A stretch of DNA of 64,000 bases, taken from NCBI RefSeq assembly GCF_018122595.1, contig NZ_JAGRQH010000009.1, positions 1-64,000 on the forward strand, read 5' to 3'. Under the pieces are notes generated by a model. The model did no database searches. It worked only from the letters and a program-made list of their open reading frames with translations, and was not told where the DNA came from. Each line of letters opens with the position of its first letter. Position 1 is the stretch's first letter. The position numbers and the translations under genes are program-made. The DNA is from Neokomagataea anthophila (GTDB taxonomy: Bacteria; Pseudomonadota; Alphaproteobacteria; Acetobacterales; Acetobacteraceae). This document shows, piece after piece, positions 33,501-41,523 of the stretch.

Positions 33501-35599
33501 GCGGTAATATCACTGGGGCGCAAATCCGCAGGCTGCGCGTCTTCTAACGCACGCACCAAGCTTGTGTAGGCCGGATCCGTCTCTGCGGCCTCGCGGGCTT
33601 GGGCCAGCTTGGTACGGACCGCGCCTGATAACGCCTCATCGGCCATCACCCAGAGCGGACGTTCCGGCGTGCTGCGCACAGGGTCACGATACACCGCCTC
33701 CCCAAGCTCGGCCTGTGCCGCCTCCTCACTGCACCCCAGCAACTCCGCAATCCGAGGCATATCCACCCCACCCACTTCATGCAGGCAGACCGCAAGCGCG
33801 TCATGGGCGCTGGCAATCTCTGGCTCGCTTGGCGCATGGATAATCCGCTCTGAGAAGATCGGACCAGGACGCCCCTCGTCACGGTCTTCGTCATACTCTT
33901 CAATCGCACTGACCAGCCAGACATCCGGGTCATCATAGAACGGTTGCAAATGCGGACGGCGTTGTGTGCTGCTCTCCTCGCCTGTTTCCGGGTCAACCCG
34001 CACACTGGTTTTCACCCGATTAATCGGACCAAAATCTTTGACGAACGCGGCGTAGGCCCGTTTTAAATCCCCTTGGAACACGGCATAAGGCGCATTCTCC
34101 ATCTGCGCACGCAGCACAGAGCGCGCCGCATCACGCACGGGGATCAACCCTTTGATGATGCTGGCGTGTTTTTGGAAAATCCCCTCTTTCTGCTCCCCCT
34201 TTCGGACCAGAACCGAGGTCGTCTCGCCATCGATGATCTGGTGGAGGTCCCCCTTCATCAGGACATAACTGCCCTCACGCAGCACACTCCCCTGCCCGGC
34301 ACTGGCTAACGCGGCACGCGCCTCTTGAGCGCTGTGCGGCGTCACAGCTTGCGGCTCTGGGAACCGCACCTGACCTTTGAGACGGCTCAACGCATTGGGC
34401 AATGCCTCGTCCAAAGCCTGCATCGCAGGGGCGGTGCAGGTATATTCCGGTCCATATTGGCCCGTTGTCCATCCATGCTGACCCAGCACCTGTTCAGGGT
34501 GGTTCAGAAAATACTGGTTGATCTGAAGCGCACCATCGCCCTGATCACTCTGCGGCACCGTGCCCACATCTTGCCAGACGGTATCCGTTGTGTCTTCGCC
34601 GGGGACATGGCGGCGCAGCACCAGAAGATCCACCACCACCTCGGTGCCCGCATCATCGCGCATCGCCCCTGCGGGCAGGCGCACGGCCCCGACCAAATCG
34701 GCCATCTCCGCAATATGCGCACGCGCTTTGTGGTCGGTTTTATCCATCGTCCAACGCGAGGTCACAAACACGGCCAGCGCACCGGGGCGCAAACGGCTGA
34801 CAGCACGCGCGATGAAGTAATCATGCAAGGACAGACCCATCTTGCCCAACGCATCTGTCCCACGCACGGTACGGTTGCTAAAGGGCGGGTTGCCCACCGC
34901 CAGATCATAGCGGTCGGCCAAACGGGCTTTGGTAAAATCTTCCTGGCGCACCCATTGATTAGGGAAGAGCTTTTGCGTGATCCGCGCGGTCAGCGGGTCG
35001 TTTTCAATAGCGGTCCAGGCGGTGTTCTCTGCAAGCGTTTCAGGCATCGCTGCCACGAACAATCCGGTCCCACACCCCGGCTCCAGCGCCTTACCGCCCT
35101 TGAACCCCATTTGCAGGATCACATCCCACACAGCATGGATGATCACTTCGGGGGTGTAATGCGCGTATTGGGTCGCCCGTGCCAAGCCCGCGCGCTCCTG
35201 CACACTGGTTGCTTGTTCCAACTGCTGGCCGAGATCTTCCCAGCCCTCACGGAATGCTTCGCCAGCACGCGGAAAGAGGCTATTGGCCAGCTCGCCTGCT
35301 CCGAAGCCGGTAAAGCGCGCCAATTGCGCTTGTTCATCGATTGTGGCCGGACGGTTTGCGGTCTCCAGCTGTGTGAGCACACGAATGGCGTTCAGATTAT
35401 CGCGCCCGCGCGCTTTCCAGCCTGCGGCGAGGCCGCGCGTACCGCTCAGGCGGAAATCGCGCTTGACGACGTCCACCACCTCTTGCGCCACTTGGCGGGC
35501 TTCGGCGACGGCATTGTCACCGGGCAAACTCCCCCAGAACAAAGACGGGGCATCATTCAGGGCGGACGTTTCGAAAAAGCTCAGCTGGGTCGTACGCAT
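30518..35599 (-). CDS. N6-adenine methyltransferase-helicase fusion (DarB-like)
   Basis: The 1693-residue protein starts with a DNA methyltransferase domain (about residues 140-370): motif I ALEPGCGTGLFVAAMPE and motif IV DLAVGNPPFSN, the adenine-N6 class. An SF2 helicase follows: Walker A TYMAHAVGSGKTFSM, then KAMVVVPGHCLAQMAREFL, DEAQQFRKL as motif II, VMASGSPITNTLGEM as motif III, and a second RecA domain with RILIGSSATMGTGVNAQQRL and IIQREGRIERQGNQ. A coiled-coil tail (LADAERLRAEATAKL ...) ends it. The layout resembles phage P1 DarB and its relatives on conjugative plasmids, which protect incoming DNA from host restriction. That role is inferred from architecture. Start ATG 35599 fits the N-terminal MRTTQLSFFETSAL. 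Confidence 0.85.
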   Translation of the reverse strand: MRTTQLSFFETSALNDAPSLFWGSLPGDNAVAEARQVAQEVVDVVKRDFRLSGTRGLAAGWKARGRDNLNAIRVLTQLETANRPATIDEQAQLARFTGFGAGELANSLFPRAGEAFREGWEDLGQQLEQATSVQERAGLARATQYAHYTPEVIIHAVWDVILQMGFKGGKALEPGCGTGLFVAAMPETLAENTAWTAIENDPLTARITQKLFPNQWVRQEDFTKARLADRYDLAVGNPPFSNRTVRGTDALGKMGLSLHDYFIARAVSRLRPGALAVFVTSRWTMDKTDHKARAHIAEMADLVGAVRLPAGAMRDDAGTEVVVDLLVLRRHVPGEDTTDTVWQDVGTVPQSDQGDGALQINQYFLNHPEQVLGQHGWTTGQYGPEYTCTAPAMQALDEALPNALSRLKGQVRFPEPQAVTPHSAQEARAALASAGQGSVLREGSYVLMKGDLHQIIDGETTSVLVRKGEQKEGIFQKHASIIKGLIPVRDAARSVLRAQMENAPYAVFQGDLKRAYAAFVKDFGPINRVKTSVRVDPETGEESSTQRRPHLQPFYDDPDVWLVSAIEEYDEDRDEGRPGPIFSERIIHAPSEPEIASAHDALAVCLHEVGGVDMPRIAELLGCSEEAAQAELGEAVYRDPVRSTPERPLWVMADEALSGAVRTKLAQAREAAETDPAYTSLVRALEDAQPADLRPSDITARLGAPWVPASDVEAFIAEKIGVEAQVWHTAEVAAWSVEKAPFYGKAEATSTWGTQRRPAQDLLEDALNQSTPKIFDTIRDADGERRILNARETEAAKEKLMALREAFSQWVWEDGERAQRLVRLYNDTYNNLVPRQFDGRHLQLPGASSVIRLRDHQKRVVWRIITAGSTYMAHAVGSGKTFSMCAAVMEQKRLGLIQKAMVVVPGHCLAQMAREFLMLYPTAKILVADETNFVKAKRRRFLARAATGQWDAIIITHDAFKFIPVESAFERQMIADQIASFETMMEKVDSSDRFSRKRIERLKEGLEAKLSGLEARKDDLVHLGELGVDQILVDEAQQFRKLTFATNQSDLKGIDPNGSGRAWDLYVKTRYLDQRNPGRALVMASGSPITNTLGEMFNVQRYMDLIALTQRGLHEFDAWAANFGETRTELELQPSGLYKPVSRFAEFVNVADLMALYRSFADVVQQDDLRQYVSLPAIRGGQRQILVAESGADFRFYQKDLQRRITAIEERSGKPKKGDDIILSVINDARHAAIDLRFVEPWGENDPTNKLNLLIQNVYGIWRDTSAQRYTDPETQKPYALPGAVQMIFSDLGTEAAQSKRGFSAYNWIRDELIRLGVPRDEIAFMQHFKKSAAKQALFKELNSGRKRILIGSSATMGTGVNAQQRLIALHHLDVPWLVADIIQREGRIERQGNQNPEIQIYAYALQGSVDATNWQLLERKQRFLGLAMRGDRTIRRLDDIGENGNQFALAKALASGDERLMQKSGLESEVARLHRLKAAHYDDQFNIRRAIERAERDQRTAETVIPQITAAIAQRQPTRGEAFRLERSVGALSERSDAGTWVLRELRKAAKAGEKGAWVLGQMGGFDLVCETWKTRFHGEESWEATLAVAAGERMLGVDYDRETTPLGLMARIENMLLRFEVELADAERLRAEATAKLPGYQSRLGLAFREADLLAEKEQELADLEADMAADATRDTDETVDHEDQIKTMAA

Positions 35600-35711
35600 G
35601 GCACACTCCGGACAAGCGCCAACACCCGGTTCCTGCGCGGGGCAGACCGGGGGTGTTAGCGCTCAGTATTAAGGGGCAGGACGGGATTGGTGCGGGGTGA
35701 GCCGCAAAATG

Positions 35712-35975
35712 TCAGAAAGGGCCGAAACGCAAGGCGATCTGCTCACGCTCAGCGGCCGAAATCAGGGCGAGAGCGCTGAGATGATAGCGCGAGCCAAGGC
35801 GGGCTTTGCTGGCCACGCGCCACCAGGCTTGCTGATCGCCACAATCCAGACCACGCAGCTGTGTTTCACCCTCAGGGCCGTTTTGCGGATGGGGCAGAGT
35901 GTGCAGGGTCCAACCCTCGCGATGGGCTTGGATTAACGAAAAACCAGCGGGAATGGGTTGGCTTTGGCGGGTCAT
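35712..35975 (-). CDS. small hypothetical protein
   Basis: The ATG at 35975 (MTRQSQPIPAGFSLIQAHRE) has AGGAG about 10 nt upstream on its strand. The 87-residue product contains GLDCGDQQAWWRVASKARLG and ends in LRFGPF. It is not recognised. It lies upstream of the methylase-helicase gene on the same strand and directly behind palindromic element copy 5. Confidence 0.55.
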   Translation of the reverse strand: MTRQSQPIPAGFSLIQAHREGWTLHTLPHPQNGPEGETQLRGLDCGDQQAWWRVASKARLGSRYHLSALALISAAEREQIALRFGPF

Positions 35976-36024
35976 GCCTGTCTTCTCCTCTCTTGACCCT
36001 TTCCGGCAACCACGGCGTCGTTGG

Positions 36025-36106
36025 GCCGTGCACGGGCGGCGCTTGCGCCGGGACCGCCCGGCCCGCAGCGCAGCGAGGACACGGACGGACCCACCCCTTG
36101 CACGGC
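36025..36106. repeat. GC-rich palindromic element, copy 5
   Basis: Inner arms 36025-36036 and 36095-36106 pair with one mismatch; outer arms ACCACGG (about 36009) and CCGTGGT (about 36116) add a second stem. Nearly identical to copy 3. A long polypyrimidine tract follows (36123-36190). Confidence 0.75.
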
Positions 36107-36126
36107 ACAGCGATCCCGTGGTGCCT

Positions 36127-36470
36127 CCCTTCCCTGTTCTACTTTCTGTCTTCTGTTCTCCCTTCTTTTTCCCTTTCCCTTTTGCTTTTGTGCTGGCGTC
36201 TCTTTGTGTGTCTTTTTCCTGTGGATGTGGGAACGCGGTGGTGTCACGGGCATGACGTGACACGTTGTTGGCTGAGGTGGCTGTTCGTCACATTTCAGAA
36301 CACCGCTCTGCTAACCCGCTCAGTAGCGCACAAGCGCGTCTGTGGGCTGCGGCGAAGGCGCAGTTTACAGACACCGTTTCAGCGCACGCAGCGCGGGCGC
36401 CTCGCGCAAGGCGCGCATCCCCGCCATCACTCAAGAGCGTTGTGATAGCGGGGGGCTGTTGCTCTATCGC
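36127..36470. other. gap with polypyrimidine tract and GC-rich sequence
   Basis: The left half is pyrimidine-rich. The right half is GC-rich, with no convincing gene on either strand. Confidence 0.4.
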
Positions 36471-36845
36471 TTACCCCCATCGGCTAATGGGGGCACCGGT
36501 ACGCACAGCACGGCACATCAAGGCGGAAGGCACAGGCTCAGCCCGCAGACGCAGTGGCTTTTCGTGGCGGCCATCCCATGTCAGCCCCTCGCAAGGCTCT
36601 AAAATCCCCAAACGCACCGCATCCTCATCACGGCACGCACAGACCCGCTCATTCCCCCCTTTTGAGCGACGGCATGGCTCGGAGGGCCCTGCCCCACAGC
36701 CACGGCATGGCACGCGCAAAGCAGGATCACCCTCCTCCCAAACCGCCGAACACCGACGGCAGGACAGAGGAGCAAAGGTGTCGGTCCAGCGTTGCGGGAC
36801 GCGGACAGGGCGGTTCGGAATGTAAGGGAAAGCATATCGGCGCAT
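36471..36845 (-). CDS. putative zinc-ribbon protein
   Basis: The product of about 124 residues (MRRYAFPYIPNRPVRVPQRW ...) has two Cys pairs: PLSCRRCSAVWEEGD and VPCRGCGAGPSEPCRRSKGG, followed by NERVCACRDEDAVRLGI. The second matches the small zinc-binding pattern C-x2-CGA-x-P-x2-PC ... C/H ... R found in many plasmid and actinobacterial proteins. A function in nucleic-acid binding is possible. The start is uncertain (36845 or upstream at 36881), and the very high GC makes open frames on both strands common. The Cys pattern is the main support for this strand. Confidence 0.5.
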   Translation of the reverse strand: MRRYAFPYIPNRPVRVPQRWTDTFAPLSCRRCSAVWEEGDPALRVPCRGCGAGPSEPCRRSKGGNERVCACRDEDAVRLGILEPCEGLTWDGRHEKPLRLRAEPVPSALMCRAVRTGAPISRWG

Positions 36846-37187
36846 GAGGCTCGTTCCAGTCTTGTGGATTTCAAGCATCAAGCCGGGCAGGCGGGCTCTC
36901 GGGGTGCAACAGTGCCGCGCAGCGGCAGGATCACCGGCCCACCGCAGTCACGCACAAGCGCCAGCGGCGCTGAGCATGGCGAGGAGGGCGGGTGACCCAC
37001 CTGTTGCAGCGCGGGAGACCGGCTGGCAGGGGGATTTAGTCATTATCTCTTTGTTTTCCTGCTCAGCTCAATTTTTAGATTTATCTTGTTGACAGCTGTC
37101 AACTCACATCATTAAATGCGTTTAATATTAATAAATGCGATACAAACCGCACTTATTGAAATTAATATTCATTAGAAAGGTTTTAAG
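36846..37187. promoter_or_regulatory. repA upstream region
   Basis: GC-rich sequence gives way at about 37030 to AT-rich sequence that contains parS1 and TTAATATTAATAAATGCG-like repeats just before repA. This should hold the repA promoter. A GAAAGG lies 8-9 nt before the repA ATG. Confidence 0.5.
37088..37103. promoter_or_regulatory. parS site 1
   Basis: GTTGACAGCTGTCAAC is a perfect 16-bp palindrome and fits the repABC centromere consensus GTTNNNNGCNNNNAAC. It lies 84 bp upstream of repA and should bind RepB. Confidence 0.9.
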
Positions 37188-38402
37188 ATGACAGTGTCAC
37201 CCCATACAGACCATCAACTTACCAACGGTGTTGACGAGTTACTTTCACAACAAGCACAAGCTCTCTCTGAAAGACTTCAAGCCCATCGCCTTGAACTATT
37301 TCCACCCAATGCTTCAAAGAAGCTCCGATCATTCCAAATCGGAGAAGTCGCTAAATTGCTAGGCTTGGCACCTGGTTACTTGCGCAATTTGGCATTAGAA
37401 GGAAAAGGACCTATTCCAGCCCTAGAAGCAGGCGGTCGACGCCAATATACAGCAGAGCAAATATCTAATTTACGCAAATACTTAGACCAAAATGCACGAG
37501 GCAATAAGAAATATATTCCTTCTCGCAGCGGTAACGAAGGCCTCCAAGTTATCTCGGTTGTTAATTTCAAAGGAGGAAGCGGCAAGACAACTTCTGCTGC
37601 TCATCTTGCTCAAGGTCTTGCTCTGAATGGATTGAGAGTGCTCGCAATTGATCTTGATCCTCAGGCCAGCCTTTCAGCTCTACATGGATTTCAACCTGAG
37701 TTTGACGTTCACGCCAATGAAACATTGTATGGTGCCATTCGATACGACGACCAAAGACGTTCTCTAACAGAGCTTATCCGTCACACTAATTTTCCAGGAT
37801 TAGATATTGTTCCCGGCAACATCGAACTCATGGAATTCGAATACGAAACTCCTCGGCTATTGGCGTCGTCAGATCAAGCTGGTGCAATCTTTTTCTCTCG
37901 CGTGGATGAGGCACTTCAAGACGTCGAAGATAAATACGATGTGATTGTGATCGACTGCCCTCCGCAGCTTGGATATCTAACTATGTCGGCTGTATGTGCC
38001 GCAACAGGCCTCCTCGTAACTGTCCACCCTCAAATGTTGGACGTTATGTCGATGTGTCAATTCTTGCTAATGATGGGGGATGTCATGACACATCTGCGAG
38101 ATGCGGGAGCAAACGTATCCTATGATTGGGTCAGATATCTTCTTACGCGCTACGAACCTTCTGACGGCCCTCAAGCGCAAATGTCCGGCTTTATGAGGAC
38201 AGTATTTGGGGGACATGTCCTAACCCATCCAATGTTAAAAAGTACTGCAGTCTCTGACGCTGCAATCACAAAACAAACCTTATTCGAGATAGAGCGAAAG
38301 CAATTCACTGGTTCGACTTACGACCGCGCTATAGAATCAGTAACTGCCGTAAATACTGAAATTCAGAAACTTATTTTCAGCGCGTGGGGACGAGACGTGT
38401 AA
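37188..38402 (+). CDS. repA: RepA, ParA-type partition ATPase of repABC family
   Basis: The 404-residue protein has the full RepA plan: an N-terminal helix-turn-helix (FQIGEVAKLLGLAPGYLRNL, GPIPALEAGGRRQYTAEQIS), deviant Walker A NFKGGSGKTTSAAHLAQG, IDLDPQASLSALHGF, the RepA-typical GLDIVPGNIELMEFEYETP, and Walker B DVIVIDCPPQLGYLTMSA. ParA-type ATPases with RepB and parS segregate the replicon, and RepA also represses its own operon. The gene is flanked by two identical parS palindromes. Codon use is more AT-rich than the plasmid backbone to its left, suggesting a separate origin of this module. Confidence 0.95.
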   Translation: MTVSPHTDHQLTNGVDELLSQQAQALSERLQAHRLELFPPNASKKLRSFQIGEVAKLLGLAPGYLRNLALEGKGPIPALEAGGRRQYTAEQISNLRKYLDQNARGNKKYIPSRSGNEGLQVISVVNFKGGSGKTTSAAHLAQGLALNGLRVLAIDLDPQASLSALHGFQPEFDVHANETLYGAIRYDDQRRSLTELIRHTNFPGLDIVPGNIELMEFEYETPRLLASSDQAGAIFFSRVDEALQDVEDKYDVIVIDCPPQLGYLTMSAVCAATGLLVTVHPQMLDVMSMCQFLLMMGDVMTHLRDAGANVSYDWVRYLLTRYEPSDGPQAQMSGFMRTVFGGHVLTHPMLKSTAVSDAAITKQTLFEIERKQFTGSTYDRAIESVTAVNTEIQKLIFSAWGRDV

Positions 38403-38422
38403 CTCCATTGGCATGAAGTGGA

Positions 38423-38438
38423 GTTGACAGCTGTCAAC
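38423..38438. promoter_or_regulatory. parS site 2
   Basis: A second perfect GTTGACAGCTGTCAAC lies in the repA-repB gap, 21 bp after the repA stop. Centromere sites in this position are known from repABC plasmids. Confidence 0.9.
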
Positions 38439-38503
38439 AAATGAACACCGCAATGGCTCATCAAACATGGGATCAATAAGATCATCATCTCAGGGGTAGT
38501 ATA

Positions 38504-39556
38504 ATGGCTAGAAAACACAGTTTGGGTAGTTTGATCGCAACGCAATCTACAAGTGAAAACAATAAGCAATCGACACCACCCACGTCTCTGTCGGGATCAT
38601 ATCGTAGTAGTGGCGCACTCGGATCAGTAGCTAAAAGCTTGGGTTCTCTACGTCAAAAAGCTGACGAAGCCGCTGAACTTGAAAACCTCTTAAAGAGCGG
38701 GAATACCGTCATTGAGCTATCACCAGACTTGATCGAAACATCATTTATTTCAGATCGCATGAGAGGCGGCGAAGAAGCCTACCAGCAATTAAAAGAAGCC
38801 ATTAAAGATACTGGTCAGCTTTCACCAATTCTAGTCCGCCCCCACCCCTCTAAAAATGGCATGTATCAGACAGCATATGGGCATCGACGCCTACGCGCTT
38901 GTCGTGAACTGGGGCTGAATATCAAAGCAACAGTTCGGGAGCTTTCAAACCACGATCTCATTATAGCTCAAGGACAAGAAAATAGCGCACGGGCAGACCT
39001 CTCATATATTGAGAGAGCAACATTTGCACACAGACTTTTAGAGCAAGATTATGACCGAACAACAATAATGAAGGCTTTGAGCATCGACAAAACAACGCTA
39101 TCACGAATGCTTACTGTTTCTCAAAATGTACCGCCAATTCTTATCGAGTGGTTAGGCCCTTGCCCAAACATCGGTCGACCTCGTTGGCAAGAGCTAGCAG
39201 AGAATATTAGAGAGATGAAAAATAAATCATCATGGGATTTACTAGTAGCGAACAATAACCAATCAAAAGACGAAGAAAAATTTAATGAAATTCTAAAACA
39301 CATTTACACTGAAAATGGAAAGTCACATTTTGAGAAAAAACCCAAGGCAAGGGAAAGCCAAAAGATTAACACACCGTCTTGGAAATCTACTGACCAAGTG
39401 TTCACTATATCATTAGAAGAAAAAAAACATTCCACAAATCTTGTATTTAAGGCAGGCAACAAGAGTGACTTTGCAAGTTTCGTTATGAACGCTGTTCCAA
39501 GTCTTTACGATGATTTCAAAGCTCAGTTGGATAAAGAAGACAAGGCTGAAAATTGA
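38504..39556 (+). CDS. repB: RepB, ParB-type centromere-binding protein
   Basis: The 350-residue protein follows RepB/ParB order: a Ser/Thr-rich linker (residues 1-60), LIETSFISDRMRGGEEAYQQ and LKEAIKDTGQLSPILVRPH, box II-like MYQTAYGHRRLRACRELGL, ENSARADLSYIERATFAHRL, then the HTH YDRTTIMKALSIDKTTLSRM. The box II region (GHRR) is the CTP-binding part of ParB proteins. AGGGG lies 7 nt before the ATG. RepB should bind the two parS sites and load RepA. In repABC plasmids repC would follow; here the next gene encodes an unrelated HNH protein. The replication initiator must be outside the window. Confidence 0.93.
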   Translation: MARKHSLGSLIATQSTSENNKQSTPPTSLSGSYRSSGALGSVAKSLGSLRQKADEAAELENLLKSGNTVIELSPDLIETSFISDRMRGGEEAYQQLKEAIKDTGQLSPILVRPHPSKNGMYQTAYGHRRLRACRELGLNIKATVRELSNHDLIIAQGQENSARADLSYIERATFAHRLLEQDYDRTTIMKALSIDKTTLSRMLTVSQNVPPILIEWLGPCPNIGRPRWQELAENIREMKNKSSWDLLVANNNQSKDEEKFNEILKHIYTENGKSHFEKKPKARESQKINTPSWKSTDQVFTISLEEKKHSTNLVFKAGNKSDFASFVMNAVPSLYDDFKAQLDKEDKAEN

Positions 39557-39780
39557 TAGGGGAGGGGAGGCACGTCATGAATACGTCCCTCCCTACGGTC
39601 CGCAGGAAACGCAAGTACTCGGCCCGGTTTCGCCTCATTTCAGACATTGAATGCGGTCCGTAATTAAGGAAACAGACATGAGCGAGGCCATGCTCAGCAT
39701 TAAAATAACTCGTGGATTGGCGATGCCAAAAATTTAAGGATAGGATGTCAAAGCAGTAATTATTGAAAGGTATTTTTTAG
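39557..39780. other. gap after repB with hairpin and repeat copy
   Basis: Just after the repB stop, GGAGGCACGT and ACGTCCCTCC (about 39565-39591) form a 10-bp hairpin with one mismatch, a candidate terminator without a T-run. CGCCTCATTTCAGACA at 39631-39646 is identical to 4966-4981. No repC or antisense-RNA gene is recognisable. Confidence 0.45.
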
Positions 39781-40551
39781 ATGGTTAGCCGTAGAACCTT
39801 ATCACATTCTGATAGTAAGCTTCTTCACAGTAGATCTGCGGGTCGCTGCAATATTTGCAGGCTAGATACGACTGAAGTTCGACGGAAATTCGGTGAAAAT
39901 GCCCATATAGAGCCAAAAGAAATCAGAGGTCCCAGAGGAACTGATAATCGCACGTTAGAGGTCTCCAGCATCGAAAACCATATTCTTCTGTGCTCAAATC
40001 ATCATACCGAAGTGGATACCAATCCACAGAACTACCCTGTTGAATCCCTACTCAATTTGAAGAGAAACCACGAGAATTGGGTGGCAGCCTCACTTAGTCA
40101 GGAGCCGTGGCGTCCACTTTTGGTGGATTTTCTTAAAAATTACGTGGAATATTCTGGATTTCGTACACACGGGAATCTCTTCTCTCGTAGCCCAAGAATT
40201 TTTGAATTTTCAATTAATAGAATCCCAGTGGTTTTTCAAGAAGCACTCGATGGTTACGGGAATATATTCCCGACCCGAGACGAGGATCTGAATCAAAGAT
40301 TTAGATTTGTTTTGCAGTATTTCGAAGAACTGCTATTTTTGATAAATGGAGGCGAAAATAGAAATAAAAAATATATCTATAATTATACTTTCATACCAGA
40401 ATCACGTTTGATAGTGATGAATGAACGCGAAATGGATGCTGACCATGCATATTCTTTAAGAGAAAGAGTATCATTTGTCGTCAATAATTGCTCAACGGCT
40501 TGTTTTGATCTGGAGCGGTATATAAGATATCGTTATCCTGAGGTTTTATAG
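39781..40551 (+). CDS. HNH endonuclease-like protein
   Basis: The 256-residue protein starts with an HNH-type domain: AGRCNICRLDTTEVRRKFGE (C-x2-C), NAHIEPKEIRGPRGTDNR and SSIENHILLCSNHHTEVDTN, giving the H...N...H arrangement. The C-terminal 160 residues (EPWRPLLVDFLKNYVEYSGF ...) are not recognised. This N-terminal plan is shared by effector nucleases of several antiphage systems, where the other domain senses or regulates. No partner gene for a known system is adjacent, so it may act alone or be an orphan. The gene is AT-rich and sits at the edge of the mosaic accessory region. Confidence 0.7.
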   Translation: MVSRRTLSHSDSKLLHSRSAGRCNICRLDTTEVRRKFGENAHIEPKEIRGPRGTDNRTLEVSSIENHILLCSNHHTEVDTNPQNYPVESLLNLKRNHENWVAASLSQEPWRPLLVDFLKNYVEYSGFRTHGNLFSRSPRIFEFSINRIPVVFQEALDGYGNIFPTRDEDLNQRFRFVLQYFEELLFLINGGENRNKKYIYNYTFIPESRLIVMNEREMDADHAYSLRERVSFVVNNCSTACFDLERYIRYRYPEVL

Positions 40552-40708
40552 AGTAATTTTTATCTCTGTTTGAAATAAATAATTTATTTTATTCATGATA
40601 CTCTAATATCACGAAGCAAACGTTATCTTACCTGCTAGAAATACTTTGTCCCGTTAATAATTCGCGCAGACAATAGCCGAAGTGAGTCGATAATCCAACA
40701 TCTGGCCA

Positions 40709-41194
40709 TCAAGCGGGATCGAGAACTACGATACTGCCTTCCTTGAACTCGTTATTGAGCAAGGCGTTTAGCGGCAAAGAAGCTCTTGTGCAGCGATCTG
40801 AAAATTCGTCCACTGCTTCTATGGTCCAAGGAACACCACTCCGAAATAACCTCTGGTCTCCATTTGGTAGTGAACCAGGTTTTCCATGGAGTATCCCGTT
40901 ACGATCAAGTACTATTTTTTTAAACTCAAGCGAAAATGGTTCTATTTTTGAACGAATATTGGGATCTGTTACACGAGAAAATAACTTTATTAGGTCTGAT
41001 GCAATTCGCCCAGCTGTCTTTTTCTCAGCATCTATAGTATCTATGTAGCCCAATTCTAACCGCTCACAGCACCAAACGGCATCCCATTCCAACCGTGCAA
41101 AGGCAACAGCAGCTAATCCTATTGCCTGAAAGTAGGTTGGGTCTTGGGGAATTCGACGTCTATCGTCGGGCATTGAATTCAAATCCTCATACAA
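40709..41194 (-). CDS. hypothetical helical protein
   Basis: The 161-residue protein is predicted mostly helical: FQAIGLAAVAFARLEWDAVW, RIASDLIKLFSRVTDPNIRS and SLEFKKIVLDRNGILHGKPG. The pattern of a helical protein with RNxxxHG suggests similarity to RiboL-PSP-HEPN or Abi-type HEPN proteins (conserved R-x4-6-H, here RNGILH). HEPN proteins are often RNases in toxin or defence systems. The motif is short, so this is a hypothesis only. It faces the HNH gene across a 157-bp gap. Confidence 0.5.
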   Translation of the reverse strand: MYEDLNSMPDDRRRIPQDPTYFQAIGLAAVAFARLEWDAVWCCERLELGYIDTIDAEKKTAGRIASDLIKLFSRVTDPNIRSKIEPFSLEFKKIVLDRNGILHGKPGSLPNGDQRLFRSGVPWTIEAVDEFSDRCTRASLPLNALLNNEFKEGSIVVLDPA

Positions 41195-41319
41195 TCTTCC
41201 TTAAGTCTACAAAACGTACCCTATAAGGACAATTTTAAATTTCCAAACCCGTCTGTCCACTTTCCCCCCATAGCAGCCTTCGGCTAAACTCCATGCCTTA
41301 GCTGGTGACTGAGGCACCC

Positions 41320-41523
41320 TCATTTTGGTAGCCAATCCTCTGAGCGAAGACCATGTACTCTTGTAAACTCTCGAAGGTTTCCGGTTACGACGATGAGTCC
41401 TCGTCTGCGAGCATGGCCAGCGATCATGAGATCATACGGCCCAATGACACAGCCCCTGTTTTCTAAATCAGCCCGAATTTCTGCCGTGTGGGCAGCAGCA
41501 TCGTCGTCAAAAGGCAAAACATC
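41320..41523 (-). pseudogene. truncated vapC copy (C-terminal half)
   Basis: The frame encodes the last 65 residues of a PIN toxin (LPFDDDAAAHTAEIRADLEN ... LRSEDWLPK), nearly identical to the C-terminus of the VapC at 54187-54591. Homology in DNA begins in the flank near 41306 and breaks off exactly at the left end of the IS6-family copy (41524). The N-terminal half is absent from the other side of the IS, so the locus was rearranged as well as interrupted. It cannot encode a functional toxin. Confidence 0.9.

Noticed and set aside
34325-35659. Long plus-strand open frame of 444 codons
   Set aside because: It lies antisense within the methylase-helicase gene, which has full conserved motifs. 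The open frame is a by-product of GC-rich codon use and resembles no protein family.
23980-36126. GC-rich repeats considered as a CRISPR array
   Set aside because: The copies are kilobases apart, each is a palindromic unit at a gene border, and there are no regularly spaced short repeats.
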